Assembly (NCBI GenBank): GCA_022648685.1
Contig: JALCMW010000001.1
Coordinates: 124,001 to 188,000 of the forward strand
DNA length: 64,000 nucleotides
Source: Bacteroidales bacterium
Lineage (GTDB): Bacteria; Bacteroidota; Bacteroidia; Bacteroidales; UBA932
Direction of reading: 5' to 3'
This document shows positions 29,053 to 38,353 of the stretch, piece by piece. The notes under the pieces were generated by a model. It made no database searches and was not told the origin of the DNA. It saw only the letters and a program-made list of their open reading frames with translations. The stretch's first letter is position 1. The number at the start of each line of letters is the position of its first letter. The translations under genes and the position numbers were made by a program.

Positions 29053-30495
29053 TCAGATTTTCTGTTGTTTACGGTGCCAATTCAGTATAGGAAGGAGAAA
29101 AGATATGACGGAAGCTGCTATCCAGAAATAAGCGGCATAATGGAAATCGTATTCCTTGACCATGGTGGCTACACCGTTCACAACACGCGGTACTTCCCTG
29201 ACAAACCTTTCTATCAGCCGGCCGCTTATGATATCCTGCAGTCCGGCTGCGATATAACTTGCCATTCCGACAATTCCCAATGCGGCTCCCGTTGCTTTGC
29301 GCGGTACAAGATCGACTGCCATAAGGCCTCCGAGAAAACAAATCAGCACACCTATGGCAATGCCGAAAAGCACCATTGACAAAGCGTTTACCAGCCAGCC
29401 GTTGCCTCCGAAAAGAAAGAGGCAGAGTGCAACCGTATTGAGAACTCCGAAAATAAAGGCGGGATACTTGCGGTCACCTTTGAAAAGGGTATCCGAGAAC
29501 CAGCCGGAAAACACAGTCCCGATAACTCCCATTACGGTATTGATCAATATTATCATTGAGGCCTGCTGCAATGTGAATCCTTTAGCCTTTTGAAGAAATA
29601 GCATTCCCCATCCGTTAATGGCATATCTACTCATATACATGAAAGCGCTGGAAAGCGCAAGGATCCATACCCCCGGATTTTTGAGGACGGCGGTCTGCAT
29701 TTTTTTGATTTCCCTGCTTTCTGCGATCGAATCCGCATGTTTCGCACCGGATTCCGCATCATATTCCTCCCTTGTTTTTTCACCGCTTATAACTTCCACG
29801 GGAGGAAGACCCTTGCTTTCAGGATTGTCATGAAGGAAGAAAAGAATGAGAAAAACTCCCAAAGCTCCGGCAAGTGAAGCACCGAAATATCCCCATTGCC
29901 ACCCGAAATGGCTGACTATCAATCCCACGAAAAGGAAAGACAGACCTTCACCGAAATTATGGCTGGCACTGAAGAAACCGTAAAACGTACCCCGGCTCTT
30001 CAGGGGGAACCATCTGGAAAGGGATATTATCGCAGGAGGAGCGCCCATTGACTGGGCCCAGCCATTGATGCACCACATTATGGAAAAAGACAGGAACAGC
30101 ACGATATTGGTTATTCCCAACGCTCCTTCCGTAAAGCCGAAAATGCCCATGAGAAAATTCATGAAAGCCGAAACGACAAGACCTGTGGCCATGAATCTTT
30201 TTATATTGCAATAATCGGCAAGGAAACCGTTCACGAATTTGCCTATGGCATATGCAAACAAAAGGCAGGAACTGACAACACCCAACTGCGCGGCATCCAG
30301 AAGACCGCTGTCGATTATAGGCTGTTTTACTACATTCAGAGTGGTACGGCAGACGTAATAAAGTGAATATCCGAAGGTGGCGGCAAGAAAAGCCTGGATG
30401 CGAAGTTTCTTGTACATCTTATCAGCTTTATCTTCAGCGACTTTTGTGGCCGAAGGGCCGCTGATTTTATAAAAATTCAAAAAACCTTTTGCCAT
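29053..30495 (-). CDS. MFS transporter, GlpT/UhpC-like, copy 1
   Basis: A 480-residue carrier, paralogous to the gene downstream along its whole length (YSLYYVCRTTLNVVKQPIIDSG versus the copy-2 segment; shared FVNGFLADYCNI loop). I start it at 30495 (MAKGFLNFYK) because the promoter element at 30517-30524 puts the transcript start near 30510, inside a longer frame beginning at 30519. It is first in the MFS-MFS-malQ operon. The central loop is longer than in copy 2 and charged. Two copies side by side suggest a transporter/sensor pair, as in UhpT/UhpC, or two substrates. Confidence 0.87.
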   Translation of the reverse strand: MAKGFLNFYKISGPSATKVAEDKADKMYKKLRIQAFLAATFGYSLYYVCRTTLNVVKQPIIDSGLLDAAQLGVVSSCLLFAYAIGKFVNGFLADYCNIKRFMATGLVVSAFMNFLMGIFGFTEGALGITNIVLFLSFSIMWCINGWAQSMGAPPAIISLSRWFPLKSRGTFYGFFSASHNFGEGLSFLFVGLIVSHFGWQWGYFGASLAGALGVFLILFFLHDNPESKGLPPVEVISGEKTREEYDAESGAKHADSIAESREIKKMQTAVLKNPGVWILALSSAFMYMSRYAINGWGMLFLQKAKGFTLQQASMIILINTVMGVIGTVFSGWFSDTLFKGDRKYPAFIFGVLNTVALCLFLFGGNGWLVNALSMVLFGIAIGVLICFLGGLMAVDLVPRKATGAALGIVGMASYIAAGLQDIISGRLIERFVREVPRVVNGVATMVKEYDFHYAAYFWIAASVISFLLPILNWHRKQQKI

Positions 30496-30516
30496 CCGAG
30501 AATTTTGTTTGTCAGA

Positions 30517-30524
30517 CAAAGTTA
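30517..30524 (-). promoter_or_regulatory. Putative promoter (-7 TAACTTTG) of the MFS-MFS-malQ operon
   Basis: A perfect TAnnTTTG on the minus strand, about 22 bases upstream of the ATG at 30495. Confidence 0.5.
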
Positions 30525-30606
30525 TAAAAAATATGATATAAGGATGTTTTTTTCGTAATTTAGCCCCCCGTTAGACCACTATCAAATACAATTTTATAAT
30601 CTAGTC

Positions 30607-31695
30607 ATGAACCAACTATTGAAAACACTTTTAACCGCGACATCGGTTTTTTTGTTCGCGGGAGCAACTGTCTACGCACAAAAACATGTTTATACTGAAG
30701 CATCGGAATTCACTCTGACAGGAAAAATAATGGAAACCCCCGATCCTTATCATAGGGTGGATACGGTCAAATACAAAGGCTTCACCCCTACTGAAAATCA
30801 GCAGGTACGCAATTCTTCCGGAATAGCCGTAGCCTTCAGGACCAATTCTTCGTCGATAAGCATAATCACCAAATACGGATATACTGGATTTCCTGACAAT
30901 ACCAACGGAATCTCGGCAAGAGGATACGATCTGTACATAAGACATAACGGGAAATGGCTGTTCGCCGCCGCCAATGTACGCCCGCAGACGAGTCTCGAAA
31001 AGCCTCTTTCCCTGATTAAGGATATGCCTGCAGGCGAAAAAGATTGCCTGCTATATCTGCCGACATACAGTGAAGAACATTCCGTAAAAATAGGAATAGA
31101 CGAGAATTCGGTGATAGAACCGTTGGAAAATCCGTTCCGTTACAGAATAGCCATTTTCGGATCAAGTTATACGCACGGATCCAGCACCAGCCGCGCAGGT
31201 CTGACTTATCCCGCACAGTTTTCGAGGGAAACAGGAATCCAGCTGCTAAGTCTCGGATGCAGCGGAAACTGCAAATTGCAAAGTTACTTCGCAGACGTCT
31301 TGAAAGACGTGCAGGCGGATGCTTTCATATTCGATACTTTTTCCAATCCGAGCCCGGACCAGATAAGGGAAAGATTATTCCCATTTATCGAGAATATCCA
31401 GACTGCCCATCCCGACGTTCCTCTGATATTCCAGAGCACGATATATCGGGAAGGCAGGAATTTCAGCAAAGCCGCGGACAATCGAGCGAGAGTCAGAATG
31501 GCTGTCGCAGACAGTCTTATGAAGATAGCAGTCGTGAAATACAAGAACGTGTACTATGTCCACCCGGATGCGACAAGCAAGAGGCACGACACAACTGTGG
31601 ACGGTGTGCATCCTACCAATTACGGATATACGCTCTGGGCGGAATCAATAGAAAAACCTGTTCTGAAGATATTGCGGAAATACGGAATGAAATAG
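30607..31695 (+). CDS. Secreted SGNH/GDSL hydrolase, copy 1
   Basis: A 362-residue exported esterase. A signal peptide ends near TVYAQ (residue 25). An N-terminal beta domain contains the ARGYDLYI motif of GxDLY domains (about 104-111), followed by an SGNH hydrolase domain: FGSSYTHG with the likely nucleophile Ser187, the oxyanion region LGCSGNCKL, and DGVHPTNYGY with the catalytic Asp/His near the C-terminus. Such enzymes remove acetyl or other acyl groups from glycans or small molecules. A close paralog follows 55 bases later. A weak -7 element (TAATTTAG, 30556-30563) precedes it, divergent from the MFS operon. Confidence 0.88.
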   Translation: MNQLLKTLLTATSVFLFAGATVYAQKHVYTEASEFTLTGKIMETPDPYHRVDTVKYKGFTPTENQQVRNSSGIAVAFRTNSSSISIITKYGYTGFPDNTNGISARGYDLYIRHNGKWLFAAANVRPQTSLEKPLSLIKDMPAGEKDCLLYLPTYSEEHSVKIGIDENSVIEPLENPFRYRIAIFGSSYTHGSSTSRAGLTYPAQFSRETGIQLLSLGCSGNCKLQSYFADVLKDVQADAFIFDTFSNPSPDQIRERLFPFIENIQTAHPDVPLIFQSTIYREGRNFSKAADNRARVRMAVADSLMKIAVVKYKNVYYVHPDATSKRHDTTVDGVHPTNYGYTLWAESIEKPVLKILRKYGMK

Positions 31696-31750
31696 ATTCC
31701 TACAGTTTTTTTTGCGTAACCCCGGTATTAAATATTCATCAATAATTCAT

Positions 31751-32839
31751 ATGAAAAAGTTGTTTTCATTCCTGGCGATGGCATTGATCGCCGTATCTGC
31801 TTTGGGACAGACTCCCAGAAATGTGAAATATGTTTACACACAGGCTTCGGATCTGGATATCATAGGAAAGATAAGCAAGACCGAGAATCCTTATCACCGT
31901 GTTGATACGGTCAAATACAAAGGCTTCACGAAATATGAAAATGCGCAGGTAAGATGCTCTTCCGGTCTGGCCGTGCTTTTCAAGACCAATTCCACCACCA
32001 TTTCCGTAAAAACCGTATATGGCTTCCTTTACACCGGGACCACTACCAATTGGGTTGCACATCGCGGATATGATCTGTACATAAAGAAAGACGGAAAATG
32101 GATATTCGCAGCGGCCGGAGTGGCTCCGATGGGCAAAGAATCGCAGAATAAGGTCATAATCAAGAATATGGACGGCTCGGAAAAGGAATGCATGCTTTAT
32201 CTTCCTTTGTACAGCGAAGAGAAATCCATTCTCATAGGGATACAGAAAGGAGCTTCCATTGAGCCTATCGAATCACCTTTCCGGCATCGTGTCGGAATTT
32301 TCGGCTCAAGCTACACACACGGAGTGTGCTGCGGACGTGCGGGGATGACTTATCCGGCACAATTTACAAGAAACACGGGGATACAGCTTCTCAGTCTGGG
32401 ATGCAGCGGAAACTGCAAACTCCAGCCGTATTTCGCAAACGTCCTTGCCGATGCCGATGTGGATGCCCTTGTATTCGACACCTTCTCAAATCCCTCTCCC
32501 CAACAGATGCGTGAACGGCTTTTCCCATTCATAGAAAAAATACAGGCGGCACATCCCGACATTCCTTTGATATTCCAAAGGACGATATATCGCGAGCAAA
32601 GGAATTTCGACAAAGAATGCGACGCATACGAAAAAGCCAAAATGCAAACGGCGGACAGCCTCATGGACATAGCATGCAGGAAATATAAAAACGTATACTA
32701 TATCCGTCCCAATGCATCCGCACCTGATCACGAGACATCCATTGACGGAATACATCCGTCCAATTACGGTTACCAGCTCTGGGCGGAATCGATAAGGAAA
32801 CCGATTCTTAAAATCCTGAAAAAATACGGAATGAAATGA
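31751..32839 (+). CDS. Secreted SGNH/GDSL hydrolase, copy 2
   Basis: A 362-residue paralog of the preceding gene, identical in length when started at 31751 (MKKLFSFLAMALIAVSALGQ, a good signal peptide); the frame is open from 31712 but those residues are not signal-like. All key motifs are kept: HRGYDLYI in the N-terminal domain, FGSSYTHG with the nucleophile Ser, LGCSGNCKL, and DGIHPSNYGY. Large blocks such as PYHRVDTVKYKGF and DTFSNPSP match copy 1 exactly, so this is a tandem duplication with both copies apparently active. Substrate unknown; glycan deacetylation is plausible. Confidence 0.88.
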   Translation: MKKLFSFLAMALIAVSALGQTPRNVKYVYTQASDLDIIGKISKTENPYHRVDTVKYKGFTKYENAQVRCSSGLAVLFKTNSTTISVKTVYGFLYTGTTTNWVAHRGYDLYIKKDGKWIFAAAGVAPMGKESQNKVIIKNMDGSEKECMLYLPLYSEEKSILIGIQKGASIEPIESPFRHRVGIFGSSYTHGVCCGRAGMTYPAQFTRNTGIQLLSLGCSGNCKLQPYFANVLADADVDALVFDTFSNPSPQQMRERLFPFIEKIQAAHPDIPLIFQRTIYREQRNFDKECDAYEKAKMQTADSLMDIACRKYKNVYYIRPNASAPDHETSIDGIHPSNYGYQLWAESIRKPILKILKKYGMK

Positions 32840-32859
32840 TCCGGGGTACCGGACGGATC

Positions 32860-34131
32860 TCAAGCATTACGCCAGAGATATATCTTGTCCCCGCGGCGGA
32901 GTCTGAACCCTTCCGCAGGTCCGGATTCCGTTCCTGAGAAATCGAACGGAACGGAGCAGTACTCCCCTTTTCCGGCAGACGCAACATTCTTGAGGTCCAC
33001 ACGCACTTCAGGCACTGTGTATTCCACAACGCCGGTAGTCCGGCCCATTACAAGAATATCGTCTCCTACGGAAAGAGGAGCGGATTCGACAAGTATCTCC
33101 GCAACACCGAGTTTTCCGAACCAATCGGTGACTTTGCCGCAGTAAACCTTGACCCTGGTAGCATGGTTGCCGTATACTGTGCTCCACTCTCCAAGCCTCG
33201 CACCTTGATAATAACCGTCCCAGAATCCCCTGTTGAACACCTCGGCCAATTCCGCCTTGAGAGATGCTGCAAACTCGTGAGTATAGGTTCCGTCACACAC
33301 GGCATCGGCAGCGCGCCTGTAAGATGAAGCACAGCGTCTGACATATTCGGCAGATCTGGCACGGCCCTCTATCTTGAAGACACGGACGCCGGCATCAATC
33401 ATTTTGTCAATGAACTCCACAGTACACAAATCCTTGGGCGACATAATATACTTGTTGTCTATATTCAGCTGATTGCCTGTTTCAAGATCCGTAACCATAT
33501 ATCCGCGACGGCAAAGTTGATAACAGGCCCCCCTGTTGGCCGAAGCTCCGTATGTCTGGAGACTCAAATAACATTTCCCCGAAATAGCCATGCACAAAGC
33601 ACCGTGCGCGAACATTTCTATTCTTACCGGATTGCCGGAAGGTCCTGTTATATGATCTTCTTGTATAGTCTCATATATCTTTTTCACCTGATGCAGATTC
33701 AGTTCGCGCGCAAGAACCACGACATCGGCGAACTTCGCATAAAAACGGAGCGATTCCGCATTCGAAATACTAAGCTGCGTGGAGATATGGACTTCCATAC
33801 CTATTTCCCGGCAATACATGACAGCGGCCATATCGGAAGCTATCACGGCATCCACCCCCGCGGCTTTCGCGGCATCAAGTGTCTTGCGCGTATCTTCCAG
33901 ATCCTCATCATACAATACGATATTCAAGGTAAGATATGTCCTGACCCCGTTCGAAGAGCAGATACGCACGATCTCACCTATATCTTCCGGACGGAAATTG
34001 TTTGCCGAATGGGAACGCATATTCAAACGGCCCACGCCGAAATATACGGAATCGGCACCACCTTGTATAGCGGCTGTCAGGCATTCGAAATTGCCAGCCG
34101 GCGCCATTACCTCAAGATCTTTTTTATCCAT
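32860..34131 (-). CDS. Peptidase U32 family protein
   Basis: A 423-residue cytoplasmic protein of the U32 family. It opens with the typical LEVMAPAGNFECLTAAIQGG and GADSVYFG, and has the AHGALCMAISGKCYLS and Cys-rich ANRGACYQLCRRGY signature and the FKIEGRARSAEYV block. Several U32 proteins (RlhA, TrhP) hydroxylate cytidine or uridine in rRNA or tRNA rather than degrade protein; collagenase-type activity is the older assignment. Its start overlaps the stop of the polyprenyl synthase gene (TAATG on the minus strand), so they are translationally coupled. Confidence 0.9.
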   Translation of the reverse strand: MDKKDLEVMAPAGNFECLTAAIQGGADSVYFGVGRLNMRSHSANNFRPEDIGEIVRICSSNGVRTYLTLNIVLYDEDLEDTRKTLDAAKAAGVDAVIASDMAAVMYCREIGMEVHISTQLSISNAESLRFYAKFADVVVLARELNLHQVKKIYETIQEDHITGPSGNPVRIEMFAHGALCMAISGKCYLSLQTYGASANRGACYQLCRRGYMVTDLETGNQLNIDNKYIMSPKDLCTVEFIDKMIDAGVRVFKIEGRARSAEYVRRCASSYRRAADAVCDGTYTHEFAASLKAELAEVFNRGFWDGYYQGARLGEWSTVYGNHATRVKVYCGKVTDWFGKLGVAEILVESAPLSVGDDILVMGRTTGVVEYTVPEVRVDLKNVASAGKGEYCSVPFDFSGTESGPAEGFRLRRGDKIYLWRNA

Positions 34132-35147
34132 TATCTTGCCCTTCCGATAAGTTTTCCGGCGAAACGGTTCAGCTCAGCGACCCTGACTTTACCCACATTC
34201 ACTTTTCCCGCCGATTCCAAAGCTTTGTCATTCAGCTTGAGAATTTCATATTTGGCATCTTCATCTATGCCCAGTTCCATATAGAGGCCCTTGACTTCGG
34301 CTATTTTGGAAATTCTTTGCTCTTCAGTATCCACAGGCATCTCCATTGCCTTTGCCAATGCCTTCTTTGTAACATCAGCCAGTTTGCCGCTGACTTCATT
34401 CGTTTGATCCGCTTTTTCGAAGGCTCTGGTCAAAAGCCAGCTTTTCTTATTATTAACGATATCGCCGCCTATGGGTTTTCCGAATACTGCTGAATCCCCG
34501 AAAGTATCAAGATAATCATCGGCTATCTGGAAAGCCAGCCCGAGAGAATATCCGTAATCATAAAGATGGCGGCTGTCGGAATCCGAAGCACCGCCTATGA
34601 CGGCGCCGATCTTGGCTGCGCACGCAATAAGGACAGCTGTTTTCAGCCCTATCATTTTCATATAATCCGACATTCCGATGCGGTCCATTGACTCGAAGTC
34701 CATATCATACTGCTGGCCGTCGCAAACCTGTGCGGCAGTTGCGGTAAACAGATCGAGGACTTTATCCAGGACGGCTTTCGGAGCTCTTGCAATCCGTCTG
34801 TAGCTCTCGATGCACATCACATCGCCTGAAAGGATGGCCGTATCTTCATTCCATTTCCTCCATACGGTAGGCTTTCCGCGCCGCAAACCGGATTTGTCCA
34901 TGATATCGTCATGGATCAAAGTGAATCCGTGGAATATTTCCAGTCCGGCCGCAGGCTGGAGTATCGTATCGTCGAAATTATCCTTGAAAAGGGCATATGA
35001 AATAAGGCAAAGCTTCGGTCTGAGCCTTTTACCTCCGACGGAAATCATATATCTTAGCGGATCGTACAGGCCTTCGGGATTTTCCGTAAACGTTATATTG
35101 CCGAACAAGTCGTCCAGCACGGTATCTATCTGTGTTTCGGTAATCAT
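34131..35147 (-). CDS. Polyprenyl synthetase (isoprenyl diphosphate synthase)
   Basis: A 338-residue trans-prenyltransferase that extends allylic diphosphates with isopentenyl diphosphate. The first Asp-rich motif is DDIMD (residues 80-84, in LIHDDIMDKSGLRRGKPT) and the second is in FQIADDYLDTFGD. The GGKRLRP box near residues 38-44 binds IPP. Likely products are geranylgeranyl diphosphate or precursors of menaquinone side chains; chain length cannot be read reliably. It is co-transcribed with the U32 gene and divergent from rsgA. Confidence 0.92.
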   Translation of the reverse strand: MITETQIDTVLDDLFGNITFTENPEGLYDPLRYMISVGGKRLRPKLCLISYALFKDNFDDTILQPAAGLEIFHGFTLIHDDIMDKSGLRRGKPTVWRKWNEDTAILSGDVMCIESYRRIARAPKAVLDKVLDLFTATAAQVCDGQQYDMDFESMDRIGMSDYMKMIGLKTAVLIACAAKIGAVIGGASDSDSRHLYDYGYSLGLAFQIADDYLDTFGDSAVFGKPIGGDIVNNKKSWLLTRAFEKADQTNEVSGKLADVTKKALAKAMEMPVDTEEQRISKIAEVKGLYMELGIDEDAKYEILKLNDKALESAGKVNVGKVRVAELNRFAGKLIGRAR

Positions 35148-35173
35148 AAGTCCGATTGGTATTTATTGTCATG

Positions 35174-35181
35174 CGAAGGTA
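35174..35181 (-). promoter_or_regulatory. Putative promoter (-7 TACCTTCG) of the polyprenyl synthetase operon
   Basis: A near match to TAnnTTTG on the minus strand, about 27 bases before the ATG at 35147. Confidence 0.4.
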
Positions 35182-35235
35182 ATTATATTTTCGGAAAGGG
35201 CATGAATGTGTTTCTTTAAAGTGCTACGTTTTTAG

Positions 35236-35243
35236 TATCTTCG
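35236..35243 (+). promoter_or_regulatory. Putative promoter (-7 TATCTTCG) of rsgA
   Basis: A near match to TAnnTTTG, ending 16 bases before the rsgA ATG at 35260. The TTCG variant is the same as in the divergent promoter. Confidence 0.4.
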
Positions 35244-35259
35244 CGGAATAATAAATTAT

Positions 35260-36204
35260 ATGACAAGAACGGGGGAAGCTACATTGGTAAAAAATGCCGG
35301 AAGCCACTATCTGCTTTCGGAACTGCCCGTATGGGAACTTTTCCCTGCAGTTCTCAGGGGCCGTATCAGGCTGAAAGACAGCGAAGTGACGAATCCCATC
35401 TCCGTAGGGGACCGCGTAAGATTCGAAATGGACGGGGAAGCAACGCCGGAAAAGCCGGCCGTGATAACGGAAATACTTCCGCGCAGGAATTACATCATAC
35501 GGAAATCGGTCAATCTCTCGCATCCGGCGCATATAATAGCCGCAAATCTGGACAAGGCGTATATAATAGTCACACTGCAATTTCCGGAAATAAAACTCCC
35601 GTTTCTCGACAGGATACTTGTCACTTGCGAAGCGTACGGAATCCCCGTCGCCATAGTACTCAACAAAATGGATCTCATGCAGGAAGTCTGCCCGGAACAA
35701 GTGGCTGATTTCCACAGGATATACGAAAGCGCAGGATACAGGATAATAGAGGTATCCGCACGTACGGGATACGGGATAGACGCACTCAGGCAAGATACAG
35801 TCGGAAAGATCTGCCTTTTTTCAGGGGAATCCGGAGTGGGAAAATCATCGGTGATAAAAAGTCTGGACAAGACACTCGATCCCAAGATAGGCAGAATATC
35901 GGAGGCACACCTGCAGGGGAAACATACGACGTCCCTTTATGAAATGTACAAAGTAAACGACGGAGGGTTCATAATTGACACTCCCGGACTCAGAGGTTTC
36001 GGACTCATTGACCTGAAGAAAGAAGAAATAGCATTGTATTTTCCGGAAATGCTCAGAATATCGGAGAATTGCAGATTCTCTCCGTGCACACACACACATG
36101 AACCGGGATGTGCCGTAAAGGATGCTGTCGGAAAGGGGATAATAAGCGCGGAAAGATACTCGTCTTATCTGGGGATGCTTGACGAAGACAGGAAGTACAG
36201 ATAA
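35260..36204 (+). CDS. rsgA: Ribosome small subunit-dependent GTPase A
   Basis: A 314-residue circularly permuted GTPase that checks late 30S maturation. An N-terminal OB fold (about 1-75) precedes the GTPase with motifs in permuted order: NKMDL (G4), then GESGVGKSS (G1), then DTPGLRGFG (G3). The C-terminal zinc module is CRFSPCTHTHEPGC, followed by AVKDAVGKG. Length and motifs are standard. A MATE gene begins 30 bases downstream. Confidence 0.96.
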   Translation: MTRTGEATLVKNAGSHYLLSELPVWELFPAVLRGRIRLKDSEVTNPISVGDRVRFEMDGEATPEKPAVITEILPRRNYIIRKSVNLSHPAHIIAANLDKAYIIVTLQFPEIKLPFLDRILVTCEAYGIPVAIVLNKMDLMQEVCPEQVADFHRIYESAGYRIIEVSARTGYGIDALRQDTVGKICLFSGESGVGKSSVIKSLDKTLDPKIGRISEAHLQGKHTTSLYEMYKVNDGGFIIDTPGLRGFGLIDLKKEEIALYFPEMLRISENCRFSPCTHTHEPGCAVKDAVGKGIISAERYSSYLGMLDEDRKYR

Positions 36205-36234
36205 AAGGCAGCCTGCAAACAATTTCCGGTTTCA

Positions 36235-37671
36235 ATGAATTCGATTAACAAAGACATACTCAAGCTGGCCGTACCCAGCATATTGGCGAACATCACCGTT
36301 CCTCTGGTAGGAATGGTGGACATAGCTATTGCCGGACATCTGGAAAAAACGGCGGCTGCAGTTTTGATAGGAGGAATAACAGTCGGAAGCATGATCTTCG
36401 ATCTGCTTTACTGGAGTTTCGGATTTCTAAGGGTCGGAACAGGCGGTCTTACAGCCCAGGCCTGCGGAAAAGGGGACATGAAAGCTTCCGCGGACATATT
36501 TTCCAGAGCTATTTTGATATCCGCAATTGCCGGAACGATTCTCATAGCACTGCAATGGGCTGTTACTGATTTCGTGTTCCTTTTCATCAAATGCTCACCC
36601 GAAGTAAGGACTCTCGCCATGAGATACTTTTTCATCAGGATATGGGCTGCTCCTGCAACACTTTCCCTGATGGCATTCAAGGGCTGGTTCATAGGAATGC
36701 AGGATGGAGTAAGTCCGATGGCTTCGGATCTTATAATAAATATAGTGAACATAATATCAAGCCTTGCACTGGCCCTTGGATTCGACATCGGTCCAGCGGA
36801 TTTCGGCCCGTTGCAGTTTCACGGGTTATCATTCAAAGGGATAGGATATGACGGGGTTGCATATGGAACCGTTATAGCGCAATATACCGGATTGCTTTTC
36901 GTATCCGCGGTAATGATATTCAAATACGGGAAGAAAATATTCGGAAGATATTCATTGCAAGACGCTTTCCGGTCTTTATCCGACCGGAATTCGGGTGAAT
37001 TCTTCAAATTGAACGCAGACCTCATAATAAGGTCGCTTTGCTTTATAGGGATTTACATCGGCTACACTATAATATCGGCCAATTACGGAGATCTGATGCT
37101 GGCTTCAAGTTCCATAATAATGAAGCTGCTTATGATATTCTCATTCTTCACCGACGGATTCTCCTATGCCGGGGAAGCATTGACGGGAAGATATATAGGA
37201 ATGAACAACAAGGACATGACAAAGAAGACCATATCCCATGTGTTCTTATGGAGCATAGGCGTAGCGGCAATATTCATAGCCGTATACGGAGCTATAGGAA
37301 TGCCTCTGCTCAGAATCATGACTTCGGATGAATCCGTATTGAAAGCGGCAGGGCAATTCCTTCCATGGCTTCCTGCGATGCCTCTCATAGGATGCGCAGC
37401 TTTCACTTGGGACGGCATTTATATAGGAGCCACGGCATCAAAAGCCATAAGGAACGTATCGGTACTGGCGGTAATAGCATTCTTCGCCGTATGGTTTACC
37501 GGATCCTCCCTGCTGTCGGCATACGGGAATTCCGTTAATCTTTCCCAAACGCGCCACGAAGCGATTGCCATACATATACTTATGGCTGCATATTTTGCAC
37601 ATCTGCTTGTACGAACACTCTACCAGAGCATCAAATACAAAAAAGAGATACTGGTCAACCCTTTCAAATGA
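36235..37671 (+). CDS. MATE family efflux transporter
   Basis: A 478-residue twelve-helix exporter of the DinF-like MATE branch. The start NKDILKLAVPSILANITVPLVGMVDIAIAG carries the family phrase, and the second half repeats the fold (LMLASSSIIMKLLMIFSFFTDGFSYAGEALTGRYIG). Such proteins export cationic drugs or metabolites using H+ or Na+ gradients. It is downstream of rsgA in the same direction and converges on recO, 25 bases between stops. Substrate unknown. Confidence 0.9.
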   Translation: MNSINKDILKLAVPSILANITVPLVGMVDIAIAGHLEKTAAAVLIGGITVGSMIFDLLYWSFGFLRVGTGGLTAQACGKGDMKASADIFSRAILISAIAGTILIALQWAVTDFVFLFIKCSPEVRTLAMRYFFIRIWAAPATLSLMAFKGWFIGMQDGVSPMASDLIINIVNIISSLALALGFDIGPADFGPLQFHGLSFKGIGYDGVAYGTVIAQYTGLLFVSAVMIFKYGKKIFGRYSLQDAFRSLSDRNSGEFFKLNADLIIRSLCFIGIYIGYTIISANYGDLMLASSSIIMKLLMIFSFFTDGFSYAGEALTGRYIGMNNKDMTKKTISHVFLWSIGVAAIFIAVYGAIGMPLLRIMTSDESVLKAAGQFLPWLPAMPLIGCAAFTWDGIYIGATASKAIRNVSVLAVIAFFAVWFTGSSLLSAYGNSVNLSQTRHEAIAIHILMAAYFAHLLVRTLYQSIKYKKEILVNPFK

Positions 37672-37696
37672 AAATATGCAACGGAAACACGGCAGA

Positions 37697-38353
37697 TCAG
37701 AAGACTTCGAACAATTCGCGGAGTACCGCCAGGGAACGGATATTTATTGTGGATTCAGTATGGAATTCAAGATAGCGGATTAACGATTCCGCAATCGCAT
37801 TCCGTCTCTCACCGTTAAGGGGTATCAGCATGGCCTCCGAGAAAGAAGACGTCAGGAATGAGCCAAGCACTTGCAGATTGTCGCCGGCAAACGGAGCCAG
37901 ATCGCACAAATCGGGACTGAATCCCAAAGTTACCGCAAGTTCCAGAAGAAACCGTATGTGATAATTACTGAAATCCGTTTTCAGGGCATCCAGAGTCATT
38001 ATCTGCCGTTTGCACCAATCAAACAGTCCGGGTTCATCCATACCGTCTTTGACGGTACGATAAAGGACTTCGCTCATGAAAAGCGTCATGGAATTCTTAT
38101 ACGGATTGTTTCTTATTCCCATCAAAGGCAACGAAAGGGAGAGACTGCCGGCATGCCATAAATCCGATTTGGGATTTTCGATTATATCGGCTTCCAGGAT
38201 ATTTAAAGAAAGGAAAAGGGACATCGGTGTCTTTTTGCCGGCCCTGACAAGGAAACTGCGTCTTCCGTACCTTTCGGAAAGGGTATGCAAGACAATCATA
38301 TTTTCCTTGAATTTGGTATAGTTGAGGACTATCAGTTCGGTATTAAATTTCAT
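37697..38353 (-). CDS. recO: DNA repair protein RecO
   Basis: A 218-residue recombination mediator that loads RecA with RecR. I start at 38353 (MKFNTELIVLNYTKF), the usual RecO N-terminal OB fold; a longer frame from 38386 lies mostly inside the preceding gene. Supporting segments are ERYGRRSFLVRAGKK and the helical C-terminal part with the Cys-containing GFSPDLCDLAPF region; the four-Cys zinc site seen in some RecO proteins is not complete. The start overlaps the stop of the upstream rdgB-like gene by 11 bases, so translation is coupled. Confidence 0.85.
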   Translation of the reverse strand: MKFNTELIVLNYTKFKENMIVLHTLSERYGRRSFLVRAGKKTPMSLFLSLNILEADIIENPKSDLWHAGSLSLSLPLMGIRNNPYKNSMTLFMSEVLYRTVKDGMDEPGLFDWCKRQIMTLDALKTDFSNYHIRFLLELAVTLGFSPDLCDLAPFAGDNLQVLGSFLTSSFSEAMLIPLNGERRNAIAESLIRYLEFHTESTINIRSLAVLRELFEVF

